Origin: Xanthobacteraceae bacterium
GTDB lineage: Bacteria; Pseudomonadota; Alphaproteobacteria; Rhizobiales; Xanthobacteraceae
Length of the DNA: 64,000 nucleotides
NCBI GenBank assembly: GCA_031291475.1
Contig: JARLIY010000069.1
Span: forward strand, 52,857-116,856
Direction of reading: 5' to 3'
Positions 15,756-24,671 of the stretch are shown piece after piece. The number at the start of each line of letters is the position of its first letter. The stretch's first letter is position 1. The translations under genes were made by a program, and so were the position numbers. Under the pieces are notes generated by a model. The model searched no databases and was not told the origin of the DNA. It saw only the letters and a list, made by a program, of their open reading frames with translations.

Positions 15756-16583
15756 GTGCTGCCGTCTCTGGTGATCGTGTTTCGCGAGGTGTTCGAGGCC
15801 GGCCTGATCGTCGGCATCGTAATGGCGGTGACGTCCGGCGTCGCCGGGCGCGGCCGCTGGATCGCGGGCGGTGTCGCCGCCGGCGTACTGGGGGCGTGCG
15901 TGGTGGCGCTGTTTACCGGCGGACTGTCGCGATTGTTCGGGGGCAGCGGCCAGGAATTGTTCAACGCCTGCATCCTCGGCTTCGCCGTGCTGATGCTCGG
16001 CTGGCATAATGTCTGGATGGCGCGCCACGGCCGCGAACTCGCCGCCGAAATGCAGGCCGCCGGCGAAGCCGTCGTCGCCGGATCGAAGTCGCTCGCGGCG
16101 CTTGCCGTGGTGGTGACGATCGCCGTATTGCGCGAGGGCTCGGAGGTGGTGCTGTTCCTCTACGGCGTCGCCGCCGCGGAAGGCGGCGCCAGCATCGGCA
16201 TGCTGATCGGCGGCGTGATCGGGCTCATTCTCGGCTCGCTGGTTTGCCTGTTGACCTATCTCGGCCTGGTGACCATTCCGACGCGGTATCTGTTCAGCGT
16301 CACCTCGACGCTGATCGCGCTGCTGGCCGCGGGCATGGCGGCCCAGGCCATTGCCTTCCTGCAGCAGGGCGACATCCTCACCGCCTTCGACCAGACAGTG
16401 TGGGATACGTCTTGGCTGCTGCGCGACGAAAGCTGGCTCGGGCGGGCGCTGCACACGCTGATCGGCTACGTCGATCAACCGACCGCCATGCAGCTCATCG
16501 TCTATGCGGCGACGCTCGCCGCCATCGCCTTGCTGATGAAGTTGTTCGCCGAGCCGGCTTCGCATCGGCCGCGCACGGCGTGA
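15756..16583 (+). CDS. FTR1-family iron permease
   Basis: 275 residues from GTG 15756, five bases after GAGG; GTG 15750 is an alternative. About seven membrane helices. Two REGxE-type iron motifs: a degenerate FREVFE at the N-terminus (residues 8-13) and a normal LREGSE in the fourth helix. It imports iron delivered by the cupredoxin encoded just upstream; a P19-like or peroxidase partner is not in the window. The pair lies opposite to its neighbours, between hisD and DUF2948, which are normally adjacent, so it looks inserted. Confidence 0.87.
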   Translation: MLPSLVIVFREVFEAGLIVGIVMAVTSGVAGRGRWIAGGVAAGVLGACVVALFTGGLSRLFGGSGQELFNACILGFAVLMLGWHNVWMARHGRELAAEMQAAGEAVVAGSKSLAALAVVVTIAVLREGSEVVLFLYGVAAAEGGASIGMLIGGVIGLILGSLVCLLTYLGLVTIPTRYLFSVTSTLIALLAAGMAAQAIAFLQQGDILTAFDQTVWDTSWLLRDESWLGRALHTLIGYVDQPTAMQLIVYAATLAAIALLMKLFAEPASHRPRTA

Positions 16584-16588
16584 GCGCG

Positions 16589-17068
16589 TCAGGCGATCTT
16601 GGTATCGGCGATGAAGTGATCGGGGCAGGCGGCCGCCGCGTAAACCTCACCGAGATCGGCGAGCTCCGCCTCCAGACACTCGACCTCGAGACGGATGGCG
16701 GCGCCGCCGGAGAAGGTTAGCGTCACCGTGCCGGCGGGCGCATCGCACTCAGCGAACTCGACCGCCAGCAGATTAAGCGTAGCGTCCCTCGCGGCCTGAT
16801 CGAGGCCGCGGCACTTGCAGGCGACGACGCGTTCGAAGCGCATCGCCGTGCGGCAGCGGCGATAATCCGGCGCATCGGCGTCCTTGTTGACGATCTTCGT
16901 GCCGCCGGCATCGACCGCATTCATCCAGTCGAAGCGATTGAGCGCCACCACGAAACGATGCTCACGCGGCTTCCAGAAGATGTCGGCGACTTTGACGAGG
17001 GCGTCCTGCACATGAGCGGAAACGACTTCGATGTCATCCTTGTCGAGGGCGACGAGCTTGAGTTCCTC
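16589..17068 (-). CDS. DUF2948 family protein
   Basis: 159 residues from ATG 17068 (MEELKLVALDKDDIEVVSAH); ATG 17110 would add 14 charged residues outside the family pattern. Recognised by ALNRFDWMNAV and RRCRTAMRFERVVACKCRGL. Function unknown; probably cytoplasmic. In Rhizobiales it precedes hisD directly, but here the cupredoxin/FTR1 pair stands between them. It converges with the FTR1 gene, with five bases between the stops, so the insertion boundary is tight. Confidence 0.82.
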   Translation of the reverse strand, partial: EELKLVALDKDDIEVVSAHVQDALVKVADIFWKPREHRFVVALNRFDWMNAVDAGGTKIVNKDADAPDYRRCRTAMRFERVVACKCRGLDQAARDATLNLLAVEFAECDAPAGTVTLTFSGGAAIRLEVECLEAELADLGEVYAAAACPDHFIADTKIA

Positions 17069-17450
17069 CATAGCCGCGTCCCGTTCCCGGAGTGTTTCCA
17101 TCAGCTTCAAACGTAGGAAGGGCGAAACGCTGCTGCAAGGCCTCGAACGCGCCTGGATGGATAGGCGAGGGCCGCGTTTCTGGTGCGCTGCACGCTTGCC
17201 GCGCGGCGCATCTGAGTTGCGTGGGCGAGCAAAAATTGTCCTTACGATCGGGCAAAGTTCGATTGCGTCGGGCCCAATAGGTTGCTAATAACCCCATCCA
17301 ACAATACTGGCTGTTAACTTGCCTTGCCCTAAGTGCAGGCGCGTCTGACGGACCTTCGCTACGATCCTCAAGACATTAACCCCCATCTGACGAGTGTTTC
17401 TTCACCCCCGCTAAGGGATATAAAATTGCCTTTCTTGAAAGGGAGGATTT
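17069..17450. other. 382-base divergent intergenic region
   Basis: Contains the leader of DUF2948 (left part) and of the small HTH gene (right part). An A/T-rich GATATAAAATT lies at about 17418-17427, a possible -10 region about 24-32 bases before the small gene, without a good -35. No gene or strong hairpin seen. Confidence 0.5.
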
Positions 17451-17627
17451 ATGGCTAAGAAGTCAAAGAAGCGGCGCGCTTGGACGGCGACCGAGGTTCG
17501 CGAACTCAAGACATTGGCAAAAAAGAAAACCGCGGCTGGCAAGATCGCCAAGCGCTTGCGCAGGACCGAGGGAGCCACGCGGCAGAAGGCGTTCAGCATC
17601 GGCCTGTCGCTCGACTCCCGTTCCTGA
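17451..17627 (+). CDS. Small basic HTH (SANT/Myb-like) protein
   Basis: 58 residues, starting ATG 17451 with GGGAGG at 17441-17446. The N-terminus is Lys/Arg-rich (MAKKSKKRRA), then WTATEVRELKTLAKKKTAAG and KIAKRLRRTEGATRQKAF give a single helix-turn-helix resembling the W-T-E-E SANT/GcrA-type pattern, with the recognition helix near TEGATRQKAFSIG. It is probably a small DNA-binding regulator. It stands alone, with an inverted repeat 30 bases after its stop. Confidence 0.72.
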   Translation: MAKKSKKRRAWTATEVRELKTLAKKKTAAGKIAKRLRRTEGATRQKAFSIGLSLDSRS

Positions 17628-17970
17628 GTTTTCAGCAACGAAACTTTTGCTGTTTGATCGCGCCGGGTCGGCAACGGTTCCGGCGCGATGGCGCGTTGGC
17701 TTGTCGGTCGGCGCGCTTAAAGCCGCCTCGCCAGCACGCCGGCGGCGGCCTTCCCCCTTTGTCCGGGTGAGGAGATATCCGGCCCGCCGAGGCCACTGAT
17801 CGGCGCGGTCCGATCGAAAAACCCATTGGAATCATAAATTTGCCGGTATCCCCCGTCTCCATGACCGGGTCGCGGGCCGCCCTAACCACGTACGGATTTC
17901 GCCGCCGCAGGGCGGCCGAAAAGCGGGCCGTTCGTGATATGACATCGGCAATGGTGGTAGGGACTTTTTG
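17628..17970. other. 343-base intergenic region before the type I secretion genes
   Basis: Holds a perfect 10-base inverted repeat (ATCGCGCCGG at 17657-17666, CCGGCGCGAT at 17680-17689), probably the end of the small HTH transcript although no T-run follows. The rest (17690-17960) has no clear gene, repeat or promoter. Confidence 0.5.
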
Positions 17971-19729
17971 ATGAGCCAGCTTCCCCGCCCGCCGCGGCAG
18001 CCCCCGGCGCGTTCCGAACTCGCCGCCGCGCTTAACTCCTGCCGCCGCGCTTTCCTCGCCGTCGCGTTGTTCAGCGGCATGAGCAACATTTTGATGCTCA
18101 CCGGCGCGCTGTTCATGCTCGAAGTCTACGACCGGGTGCTGCCGAGCCGCAGCGTGCCGACGCTGGTTGCGCTGTTGATCCTCGCCGCCGGGCTATACGC
18201 CGCGCAAGGCTTCATCGATGCGATCCGCGGCCGCATCCTGCTCCGCGTCGGCACCAGCCTCGACGAGGCGCTCAGCCCTGCGGGTCTACGACACCATCGT
18301 GCGGCTGCCGCTCAAGATCGGCGGCAAAAGCGAAGGCGCACAACCGGTCCGCGATCTCGACACCGTGCGCGGATTTCTTTCCGGCGCCGGCCCGTCCGCT
18401 TTGTTCGACCTGCCGTGGATGCCGGTCTACCTCGCCATCTGCTTTTTGTTCCACACCTATATCGGCCTCACCGCGCTCGCCGGTGCGATCATCCTGGTCA
18501 CCCTGACCATCGTGACCGAGTTGCGGACCCGGCAACCGACCCGCAGCGCCACGCAATTCGCCATGGCGCGCAACACGCTGCTCGACGCCAGCCGGCGCAA
18601 CGCCGAGGCGATCACTGCCATGGGCATGACCGGGCGCATCGCGCGGCGCTGGAACGATCTCAACCGCCATTACGTGGCCGAAAGCGGCCGCGCCGGCGAC
18701 GTCGCCGGCGGGCTCGGCGCCGCCTCGAAGATTTTGCGGCTGCTGCTGCAATCCTCCATTCTCGCGGTCGGCGCCTGGCTGGTGATCCATGGGGAATCGA
18801 CGCCGGGCATCATCATCGCCGGCTCGATCCTCGGCGCGCGGGCGCTGGCGCTGGTCGATCTTGCCATCGCCAATTGGCGCGGCTTCGTCGCTGCACGGCA
18901 GAGTTGGCAGCGGCTGGCGCGGCTGCTCGCACATCTGCCGGCGCGCACCGAGCCGATGCCGCTGCAACCGCCGGCAAAGACGCTCGTCGTGCACAACGCC
19001 GCGGTCAGCCCGCCCGGCGAGCACAAGGTCGTCTGCCAGGACGTCAACTTCTCGCTCGCCGCCGGCAAGGCGCTCGGCGTCATCGGCCCGACCGCTTCGG
19101 GCAAATCCTCGCTGGCACGCATGCTGGTCGGGGTGTGGACGCCGGCGCGCGGCAGCGTGCGGCTTGACGGCGCCACGCTCGACCAATGGACGCCGGAGGC
19201 GCTCGGGCGTCACATCTGCTACCTGCCTCAGGACGTCGAATTGTTCCCCGGCAACGTGGCGCAGAACATCGCCCGCTTCGAGGATCCGCCCCATCCCGAG
19301 GCGGTGCTCGCCGCCGCCCAGGCCGCCGGCGTTCACGAACTCATCGTCAATCTGCCCGACGGCTATGAAACCAGCGTCGGCGACAACGGCAATGCGCTCT
19401 CCGCCGGACAGGCGCAACGCATCGCGCTCGCGCGCGCGCTTTATCGCGATCCGTTCCTGGTCGTGCTCGACGAGCCCAACTCCAACCTCGACGCCGAAGG
19501 CGACGAAGCGCTGACCCGCGCCATCCTCGCCGTGCGCGCCCGCGGCGCCATCGTCGTCGTGGTCGCCCATCGCCCGAGCGCGATTGCCGGGGTGGACTAC
19601 ATTCTGGTCATGGCCAAAGGCCGTCAGCAGCAATTCGGGCCGAAAGAGGAAATCCTCAATCGCGTGATCCAGCCGAGCACGCCGCCGCGCACCCTCAAAG
19701 TGGTCCCGGGCGAAGGAGGGGGCGGATGA
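17971..19729 (+). pseudogene. Type I secretion ABC permease/ATPase (PrtD type), frameshifted
   Basis: Inner-membrane ABC exporter of a type I secretion system. The N-terminal part reads in one frame from ATG 17971 (SGMSNILMLTGALFMLEVYD, membrane helices) up to about DEALSP; the rest reads in the next frame from RVYDTIVRLPLKIGG to the end. Removing one base in CTCAGCCCTGCGG (18271-18283, best T18279) restores an open frame of about 585 residues with DEALSPRVYD, as in relatives. Walker A GPTASGKSS, signature LSAGQAQRIALARAL and Walker B LVVLDEP are intact. As read, only a 100-residue correct fragment would be made. Confidence 0.85.
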
Positions 19730-21039
19730 CCGACAAGCCGCTGCTTTCGGACTCCCACGCTTCGATCCGCCGGCACATCATCATCGGCTGCGCGGTGGTG
19801 GCGTTCCTCGCCATCGGGCTCGGCGGCTGGGCCTCGACCGCCGAGATTTCCGGCGCGCTTATCGCGCCGGGCTCGCTGGTGGTCGATTCCAACGTCAAGA
19901 AGGTGCAGCACCCGACCGGCGGCGTGGTCGGCGAGTTGCGCGTGCGCGACGGCGACCGGGTCAAGGCCGGCGACATCCTCATTCGCCTGGACGAGACCGT
20001 GACCCGCGCCAACCTGGCGATCGTCACCAAAGGCCTGACCGAGCTTTACGCCCGCAAGGCGCGGCTCGCCGCCGAGCGTGATGGCGCCGCCACGGTCGAA
20101 TTGCCGAGGGAGCTTGCCGCCAGCGCCAACGATCCCGACGTGCAGGAGGCGATGGCGAGCGAGCGCCGGCTGTTCGAGCTGCGCCGCACCGGGCGGCTCG
20201 GCCAGAAGGATCAGCTGCAGCAGCGCGTCAAGCAGTTGCAGGAGCAGATTACCGGGCTGGTCGCGCAGCAGGACGCCAAATCCAAAGAAATGAGCTTCAT
20301 CGACAAGGAACTCGAGGGTGTGCGCGATTTGTGGGCCAAGAATCTGGTCCAGCTCAGCCGCCTCACCTCTCTCGAACGCGAGGAGGCGCGGCTTCAGGGC
20401 GAGCCCGGCCAGCTCATCGCCGCCGCCGCCGAGGCCAAGGGCAAGATCGCCGAAACCGAGCTGCAAATCCTTCAGGTCGATCAGGAAGCGACTACCGAGG
20501 TCGCCAAGGAGCTGCGCGAGACCGACAGCAAGATCGGTGAATATGTCGAGCGCAAGGTCACGGCGGAAGATCAGCTCAAACGCACCGACATCCGCGCGCC
20601 GCAGGACGGCGTGGTCTTCCAGTCGACGGCCAATACGATCGGCGGCGTCGTCACCGCCGGCGACCCGATCATGCTCATCGTGCCCGAGACCGACATCCTC
20701 CTGGTCGAGGCCAAGGTCGAGCCGAGGGACATCGATCAGGTGCAAACCGGCCAGCCGGTGGTGCTGCGCTTCTCGGCTTTCAACATGCGGACGACGCCCG
20801 AGATCAACGGCCGCGTGGTGCGGGTCGCCGCCGATACCGCGACTGACTAGCGTACCGGGCAAAGCTACTATCTGGTTCGCATCTCCATGACCGCCGACGA
20901 GATCAAACGGCTCGGCGACGTCAAGCTGACGCCGGGCATGCCGGTCGAAGCCTTCATCCAGACCGGCGATCGCACCATGCTCTCCTACCTGGTCAAGCCG
21001 CTGCACGATCAGCTCATGCGCGCCTTCCGCGAGAAATAA
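19726..21039 (+). pseudogene. HlyD-family type I secretion adaptor with in-frame amber stop
   Basis: Periplasmic adaptor partner of the PrtD-type exporter; its start overlaps that gene's stop (ATGA). One N-terminal helix (IIIGCAVVAFLAIGL), lipoyl-like halves and a long coiled coil (about residues 95-285). A TAG at 20848-20850 ends the frame after VRVAADTATD, but the same frame continues RTGQSYYLVRI for 62 more residues to TAA 21037-21039, matching the usual TDQRTGQSYY and LSYLVKPLHDQLMRAFRE end. A single CAG-to-TAG change explains it. Intact length would be 437 residues; the truncated form has 374. Confidence 0.88.
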
Positions 21040-21041
21040 TT

Positions 21042-21072
21042 CATCCTCCCCCGTGTGAAACGGGGGAGGATG
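21042..21072. repeat. Perfect 13-base palindrome in a repeat-rich spacer
   Basis: CATCCTCCCCCGT, loop GTGAA, ACGGGGGAGGATG, three bases after the hlyD-like stop. Further right, CGGTGGAAGGGGC (about 21091-21103) is mirrored by GCCCCTCCACCGC (about 21189-21201). The whole 21041-21236 spacer reads as a mosaic of GGGGAGG-type intergenic repeats and may end the secretion transcript. Confidence 0.65.
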
Positions 21073-21236
21073 ACCGCCCTGCACAGTGGGGCGGTGGAAG
21101 GGGCATCCGCGTTACCGCTCACACAGCGCCGGGTGGATGTACGCAGCCTGACAAGTTTGTTAGATACGCTGGGAGCGCTTTATCGGGGAGCCCCTCCACC
21201 GCTTCGCTTTGCTACGCAGGGGAGGATGAGATCACC

Positions 21237-23459
21237 ATGAAGCTCATCGTCCGCTGGGCGCGGCAGGTCAGCGTGGCGCGAGCAGTGTGCGTGCTGCTTC
21301 TGTTCGCGCTGGTGCCGCTGCGCATCGCCGATCCGCAACCGCTGGAAGAAGTGCACCTGCGCACGTTCGATCTGTTCCAGCTGTTGCGCCCGCGGACGCA
21401 GACGGCGCAGCCGGTGGTCATTGCCGATATTGACGAAGCAAGCCTCAAGGCGATCGGGCAATGGCCGTGGCCGCGCACCATCGTCGCCGACCTCGTCACC
21501 CGCTTGCGCGCGCTCGGCGCGGTAGCGATCGGCTTCGATATCGTGTTCGCCGAGCCCGACCGGCTGTCGCCGGCGGTCGCGGCTTCGAGCTTTCGCGGCC
21601 TCGACGAGGCGACCCGCGACAAGCTTGCCGCCCTGCCCAGCAACGACGCGGTGCTGGCGGAGGCGATCAAAGCGGCCGGCGCGGTCGTAGTCGGCCAGGC
21701 CGGCGCGGCCACGGCTCAGCCACGCAGCGATGCCGAGATGGCGCTGCAAACCGGGTTTGCCATCCGCGGCCCCGATCCGCGGCCGTTCCTGCTGACCTTC
21801 CCCGGCTTGTCGCGCAACGTGCCGCCGATCGAAGAGGCCGCCGCCGGCCGCGGGCTGTTCTCCATCAACCCCGAACGTGACGGCATCGTCCGCCGCGTGC
21901 CGGTAGTCATGCAGGCGCAGGATACTTTGGTGCCGTCGCTCACGCTGGACATGCTGCGCGTCGTCACCCGCGCCGGCGCCATCCTCATCCGCACCGATCA
22001 GGCCGGCGTGCGCGCGGTGGCGGTGCCCGGCCTCGAACTGCCGACCGACAGCCGCGGCCAGTTCTGGGTATATTTCAACAAGCACGATCCGGCGCGCTAC
22101 GTCTCGGCGGCCGACGTGCTCGACGGCCGCGTGCCCGCCGACCGTGTGCGCGGGCGGCTGGTGCTGATCGGCACGTCGGCGACCGGTCTGCTCGACGTCA
22201 AAACCACGCCGGTCGATCCGGCCATGCCGGGCGTCGAGGTCCACGCCCAGATTCTCGAAAACGTGCTGACCAAGTCTTTCCTGAGCAATCCGAACTACGC
22301 CATCGGCGCCGAGCTGATCCTCGCCATCGTGCTCGGGCTCGCGGTCATCGTCGCCGCGCCGATACTGCCGGCGGCGATCGTGCTGGCGCTGGGCGCGCTC
22401 TTGATCGTCGGGCTCGCCGGCATGTCGTGGTATTTCTTCGTCGCGCACAACTTGCTGATCGATTTCACCTATCCGCTGATTTCGAGCTGGCTGATATATT
22501 TGGTGCTCACCTTCGTCAATTACTTCCGCGAGCAGCGGCAGCGCCAGCAAATCCGTTCGGCCTTCGGCTTTTATCTGTCGCCCGCGCTCGTCGAGCAGTT
22601 AGCAAAATCGCCGGAAAAGCTGGTGCTCGGCGGCGAGGAGCGGCGCATGACCATCCTGTTTTCCGACGTGCGCGGCTTCACCACCATCTCCGAGCACTAC
22701 AAGGACGATCCTGCCGGCCTTACCCACCTGATGAATCGTTTCCTCACGCCACTCACCAACGCCATCATCGAACGCAACGGCACCATAGACAAATATATCG
22801 GCGACGCCATCATGGCGTTCTGGAACGCGCCGCTCGACGACGACGAGCATGAGGCCAACGCCTGCGAGGCAGCGCTGGAAATGCTGGCGCGCGCTGAAGC
22901 ACTCAACGTCGAGCTCAAACGCGAGGCCGAGACCAATGGCGGCGTTTACATGCCGCCGCGCATCGGTATCGGGCTCAATAGCGGACCCTGCGTGGTCGGC
23001 AATATGGGCTCGGATTTCCGCTTCAACTATTCGGTGCTCGGCGACACCGTCAATGTCGCCTCGCGTCTGGAATCGCGCACCAAGGACTATCGTCTCTCCA
23101 TGGTGATCGGCTCGCGCACCGCGGAAAGGGCGCAGGCGAGATTCGCCACGATGGAGATCGACCTCATCCAGGTGAAGGGCAAGAAGCAGCCGGAAGCGGT
23201 GTTTACCGTGCTTGGTCGCGCCGAAGTCGGCGACGATCCGCGCTGCCGGGAGTTGCGCGATCTCAACGCCGGCATGCTGGCGGCTTACCGCCGCCAGCAA
23301 TGGGACGAAGCGGAGAGCCTAATCGAGGGCTGCCGCAAGCTCGCCAACGGCTTTGCCGTCAGCGGGCTCTACGACATGTATGTCGAGCGCATCGCGGCCT
23401 ACCGCGCCGCGCCGCCGGCGGCCGACTGGACCGGCATTTACGAGGCGGAATCGAAATAG
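21237..23459 (+). CDS. CHASE2-domain adenylate/guanylate cyclase
   Basis: 740 residues. After one N-terminal helix (residues about 13-30), residues 35-335 form an extracytoplasmic CHASE2 sensor (VVIADIDEASLKAIGQWPWP). Three helices follow at about 350-430, then a class III nucleotide cyclase at 455-640: metal Asp in ILFSDVRGFT, KYIGDAIMAFWNAP, and GDTVNVASRLE with the transition-state region. It makes cAMP (or cGMP) in response to a periplasmic signal that is unknown. It begins about 200 bases after the broken secretion pair. Confidence 0.9.
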   Translation: MKLIVRWARQVSVARAVCVLLLFALVPLRIADPQPLEEVHLRTFDLFQLLRPRTQTAQPVVIADIDEASLKAIGQWPWPRTIVADLVTRLRALGAVAIGFDIVFAEPDRLSPAVAASSFRGLDEATRDKLAALPSNDAVLAEAIKAAGAVVVGQAGAATAQPRSDAEMALQTGFAIRGPDPRPFLLTFPGLSRNVPPIEEAAAGRGLFSINPERDGIVRRVPVVMQAQDTLVPSLTLDMLRVVTRAGAILIRTDQAGVRAVAVPGLELPTDSRGQFWVYFNKHDPARYVSAADVLDGRVPADRVRGRLVLIGTSATGLLDVKTTPVDPAMPGVEVHAQILENVLTKSFLSNPNYAIGAELILAIVLGLAVIVAAPILPAAIVLALGALLIVGLAGMSWYFFVAHNLLIDFTYPLISSWLIYLVLTFVNYFREQRQRQQIRSAFGFYLSPALVEQLAKSPEKLVLGGEERRMTILFSDVRGFTTISEHYKDDPAGLTHLMNRFLTPLTNAIIERNGTIDKYIGDAIMAFWNAPLDDDEHEANACEAALEMLARAEALNVELKREAETNGGVYMPPRIGIGLNSGPCVVGNMGSDFRFNYSVLGDTVNVASRLESRTKDYRLSMVIGSRTAERAQARFATMEIDLIQVKGKKQPEAVFTVLGRAEVGDDPRCRELRDLNAGMLAAYRRQQWDEAESLIEGCRKLANGFAVSGLYDMYVERIAAYRAAPPAADWTGIYEAESK

Positions 23460-23491
23460 CCGACGCCAACCGGCCGCTGCTCACCGGCGCG

Positions 23492-23875
23492 TCACGCCGT
23501 CTTGCGTGCGCCGGCCATCAGGCAATAAAGCCCCCACAGCAACAGCAGGGCAACCACGATTGCGGAGCCCCATGTCAACTTGTTGAGCAGACCGGTAAGC
23601 GCGGCGTAGACGGTTAAGACGACGAGGACGGCGTCACCGACCACGTTGCCGATCAGCACGCCGCGCACCGCGCCCCAGTCGCGAAAGTCGCGGGCGAACC
23701 AGCTAATCACGCCCCACGCCAAGAGCCCCGCCCCGCAGAACTGAAGGTTGAGGATGACGTGCGCCTCCGGCGGCCCGCCGAACATCAACACCATATTGCC
23801 CGGGATCAGCAAAAAACCGAGCGCATACAGAATCCCGACAACCGAACTGACGGTAAAATACGTCCTGGCGTCCAT
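23492..23875 (-). CDS. Small four-helix membrane protein of unknown function
   Basis: 127 residues with four predicted membrane segments (about 10-30, 42-62, 72-94, 100-120) and short charged loops; the C-terminus is AGARKTA. I do not recognise a named family. The gene converges with the cyclase. The start at ATG 23875 is preceded by GGGAGGGTGAG, a strong ribosome site. Function cannot be inferred. Confidence 0.7.
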   Translation of the reverse strand: MDARTYFTVSSVVGILYALGFLLIPGNMVLMFGGPPEAHVILNLQFCGAGLLAWGVISWFARDFRDWGAVRGVLIGNVVGDAVLVVLTVYAALTGLLNKLTWGSAIVVALLLLWGLYCLMAGARKTA

Positions 23876-24020
23876 CTCACCCTCCCCTGAAATGCCCTGC
23901 GTCTTAAGATCGCGTCGCGATCGTGCACAGGGTATAGCGCCATCCTAGCCGGTACGCCGCGGGCGTTCCAGAGCGGTGCGGGCTGCTCGCCGCGACGGCG
24001 ACAAGACATATTCGCTGGGG

Positions 24021-24626
24021 CTATTTCGGCGCGCGTTTGGCGAGGATGCGCTGCAAGGTGCGCCGGTGCATGTTGAGACGGCGCGCGGTCTCCGAGACGT
24101 TGCGGCCGCACAATTCGTAGATGCGCTGGATGTGCTCCCAGCGCACGCGGTCCGCGGACATCGGATTTTCCGGCGGCTCGATCTTTTTGTTGTCGAGCGC
24201 CAGCAGCGCCGCCACCACGTCGTCGGCATCGACCGGCTTGGCGAGATAATCGACGGCTCCGAGCTTGACCGCATTCACCGCGGTCGCGATGTTGCCGTAG
24301 CCGGTGAGGATGATGGCGCGTGCCCCCGGCCGGCGCTTGTTCATCGCCGAGATGACGTCGAGCCCGTTGCCGTCGCCGAGCCGCATGTCGACCACGGCAA
24401 AGGCCGGCGCCGCCTTCTCGACTTGCAACAGACCGTCGGCAACCGACTCGGCGGTGCTCACGACAAAGCCGCGCGTCTCCATGGCGCGCGCCAACCGCTG
24501 CAAGAACATTTTATCGTCCTCGACAATCAACAGCGAGCGTTCAGCCGGAACCGCAGCGGCTTTCGTTGTCGGCATCGTCGTTTGGGCAGTTGTGGCGCCC
24601 AGGGCGCCGGTCAGGGCGTTAACCAT
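24021..24626 (-). CDS. regR: RegR/PrrA/ActR-type global redox response regulator
   Basis: 201 residues from ATG 24626, with GGAG about ten bases upstream; ATG 24659 and ATG 24575 are alternatives. The receiver domain starts SLLIVEDD, with phospho-acceptor Asp80 in VVDMRLGDGNGLD and Lys in DYLAKPVDADD. The C-terminal Fis-type HTH is ETARRLNMHRRTLQRIL, nearly invariant in RegA/PrrA/ActR/RegR. It is the output partner of the kinase 45 bases upstream and controls energy and redox genes such as oxidases, nitrogen or carbon fixation in relatives. Confidence 0.93.
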   Translation of the reverse strand: MVNALTGALGATTAQTTMPTTKAAAVPAERSLLIVEDDKMFLQRLARAMETRGFVVSTAESVADGLLQVEKAAPAFAVVDMRLGDGNGLDVISAMNKRRPGARAIILTGYGNIATAVNAVKLGAVDYLAKPVDADDVVAALLALDNKKIEPPENPMSADRVRWEHIQRIYELCGRNVSETARRLNMHRRTLQRILAKRAPK

Positions 24627-24671
24627 GGCAATTCCACTCCAGTAAACGCCGCGCCCCACAATGCCCCATAA

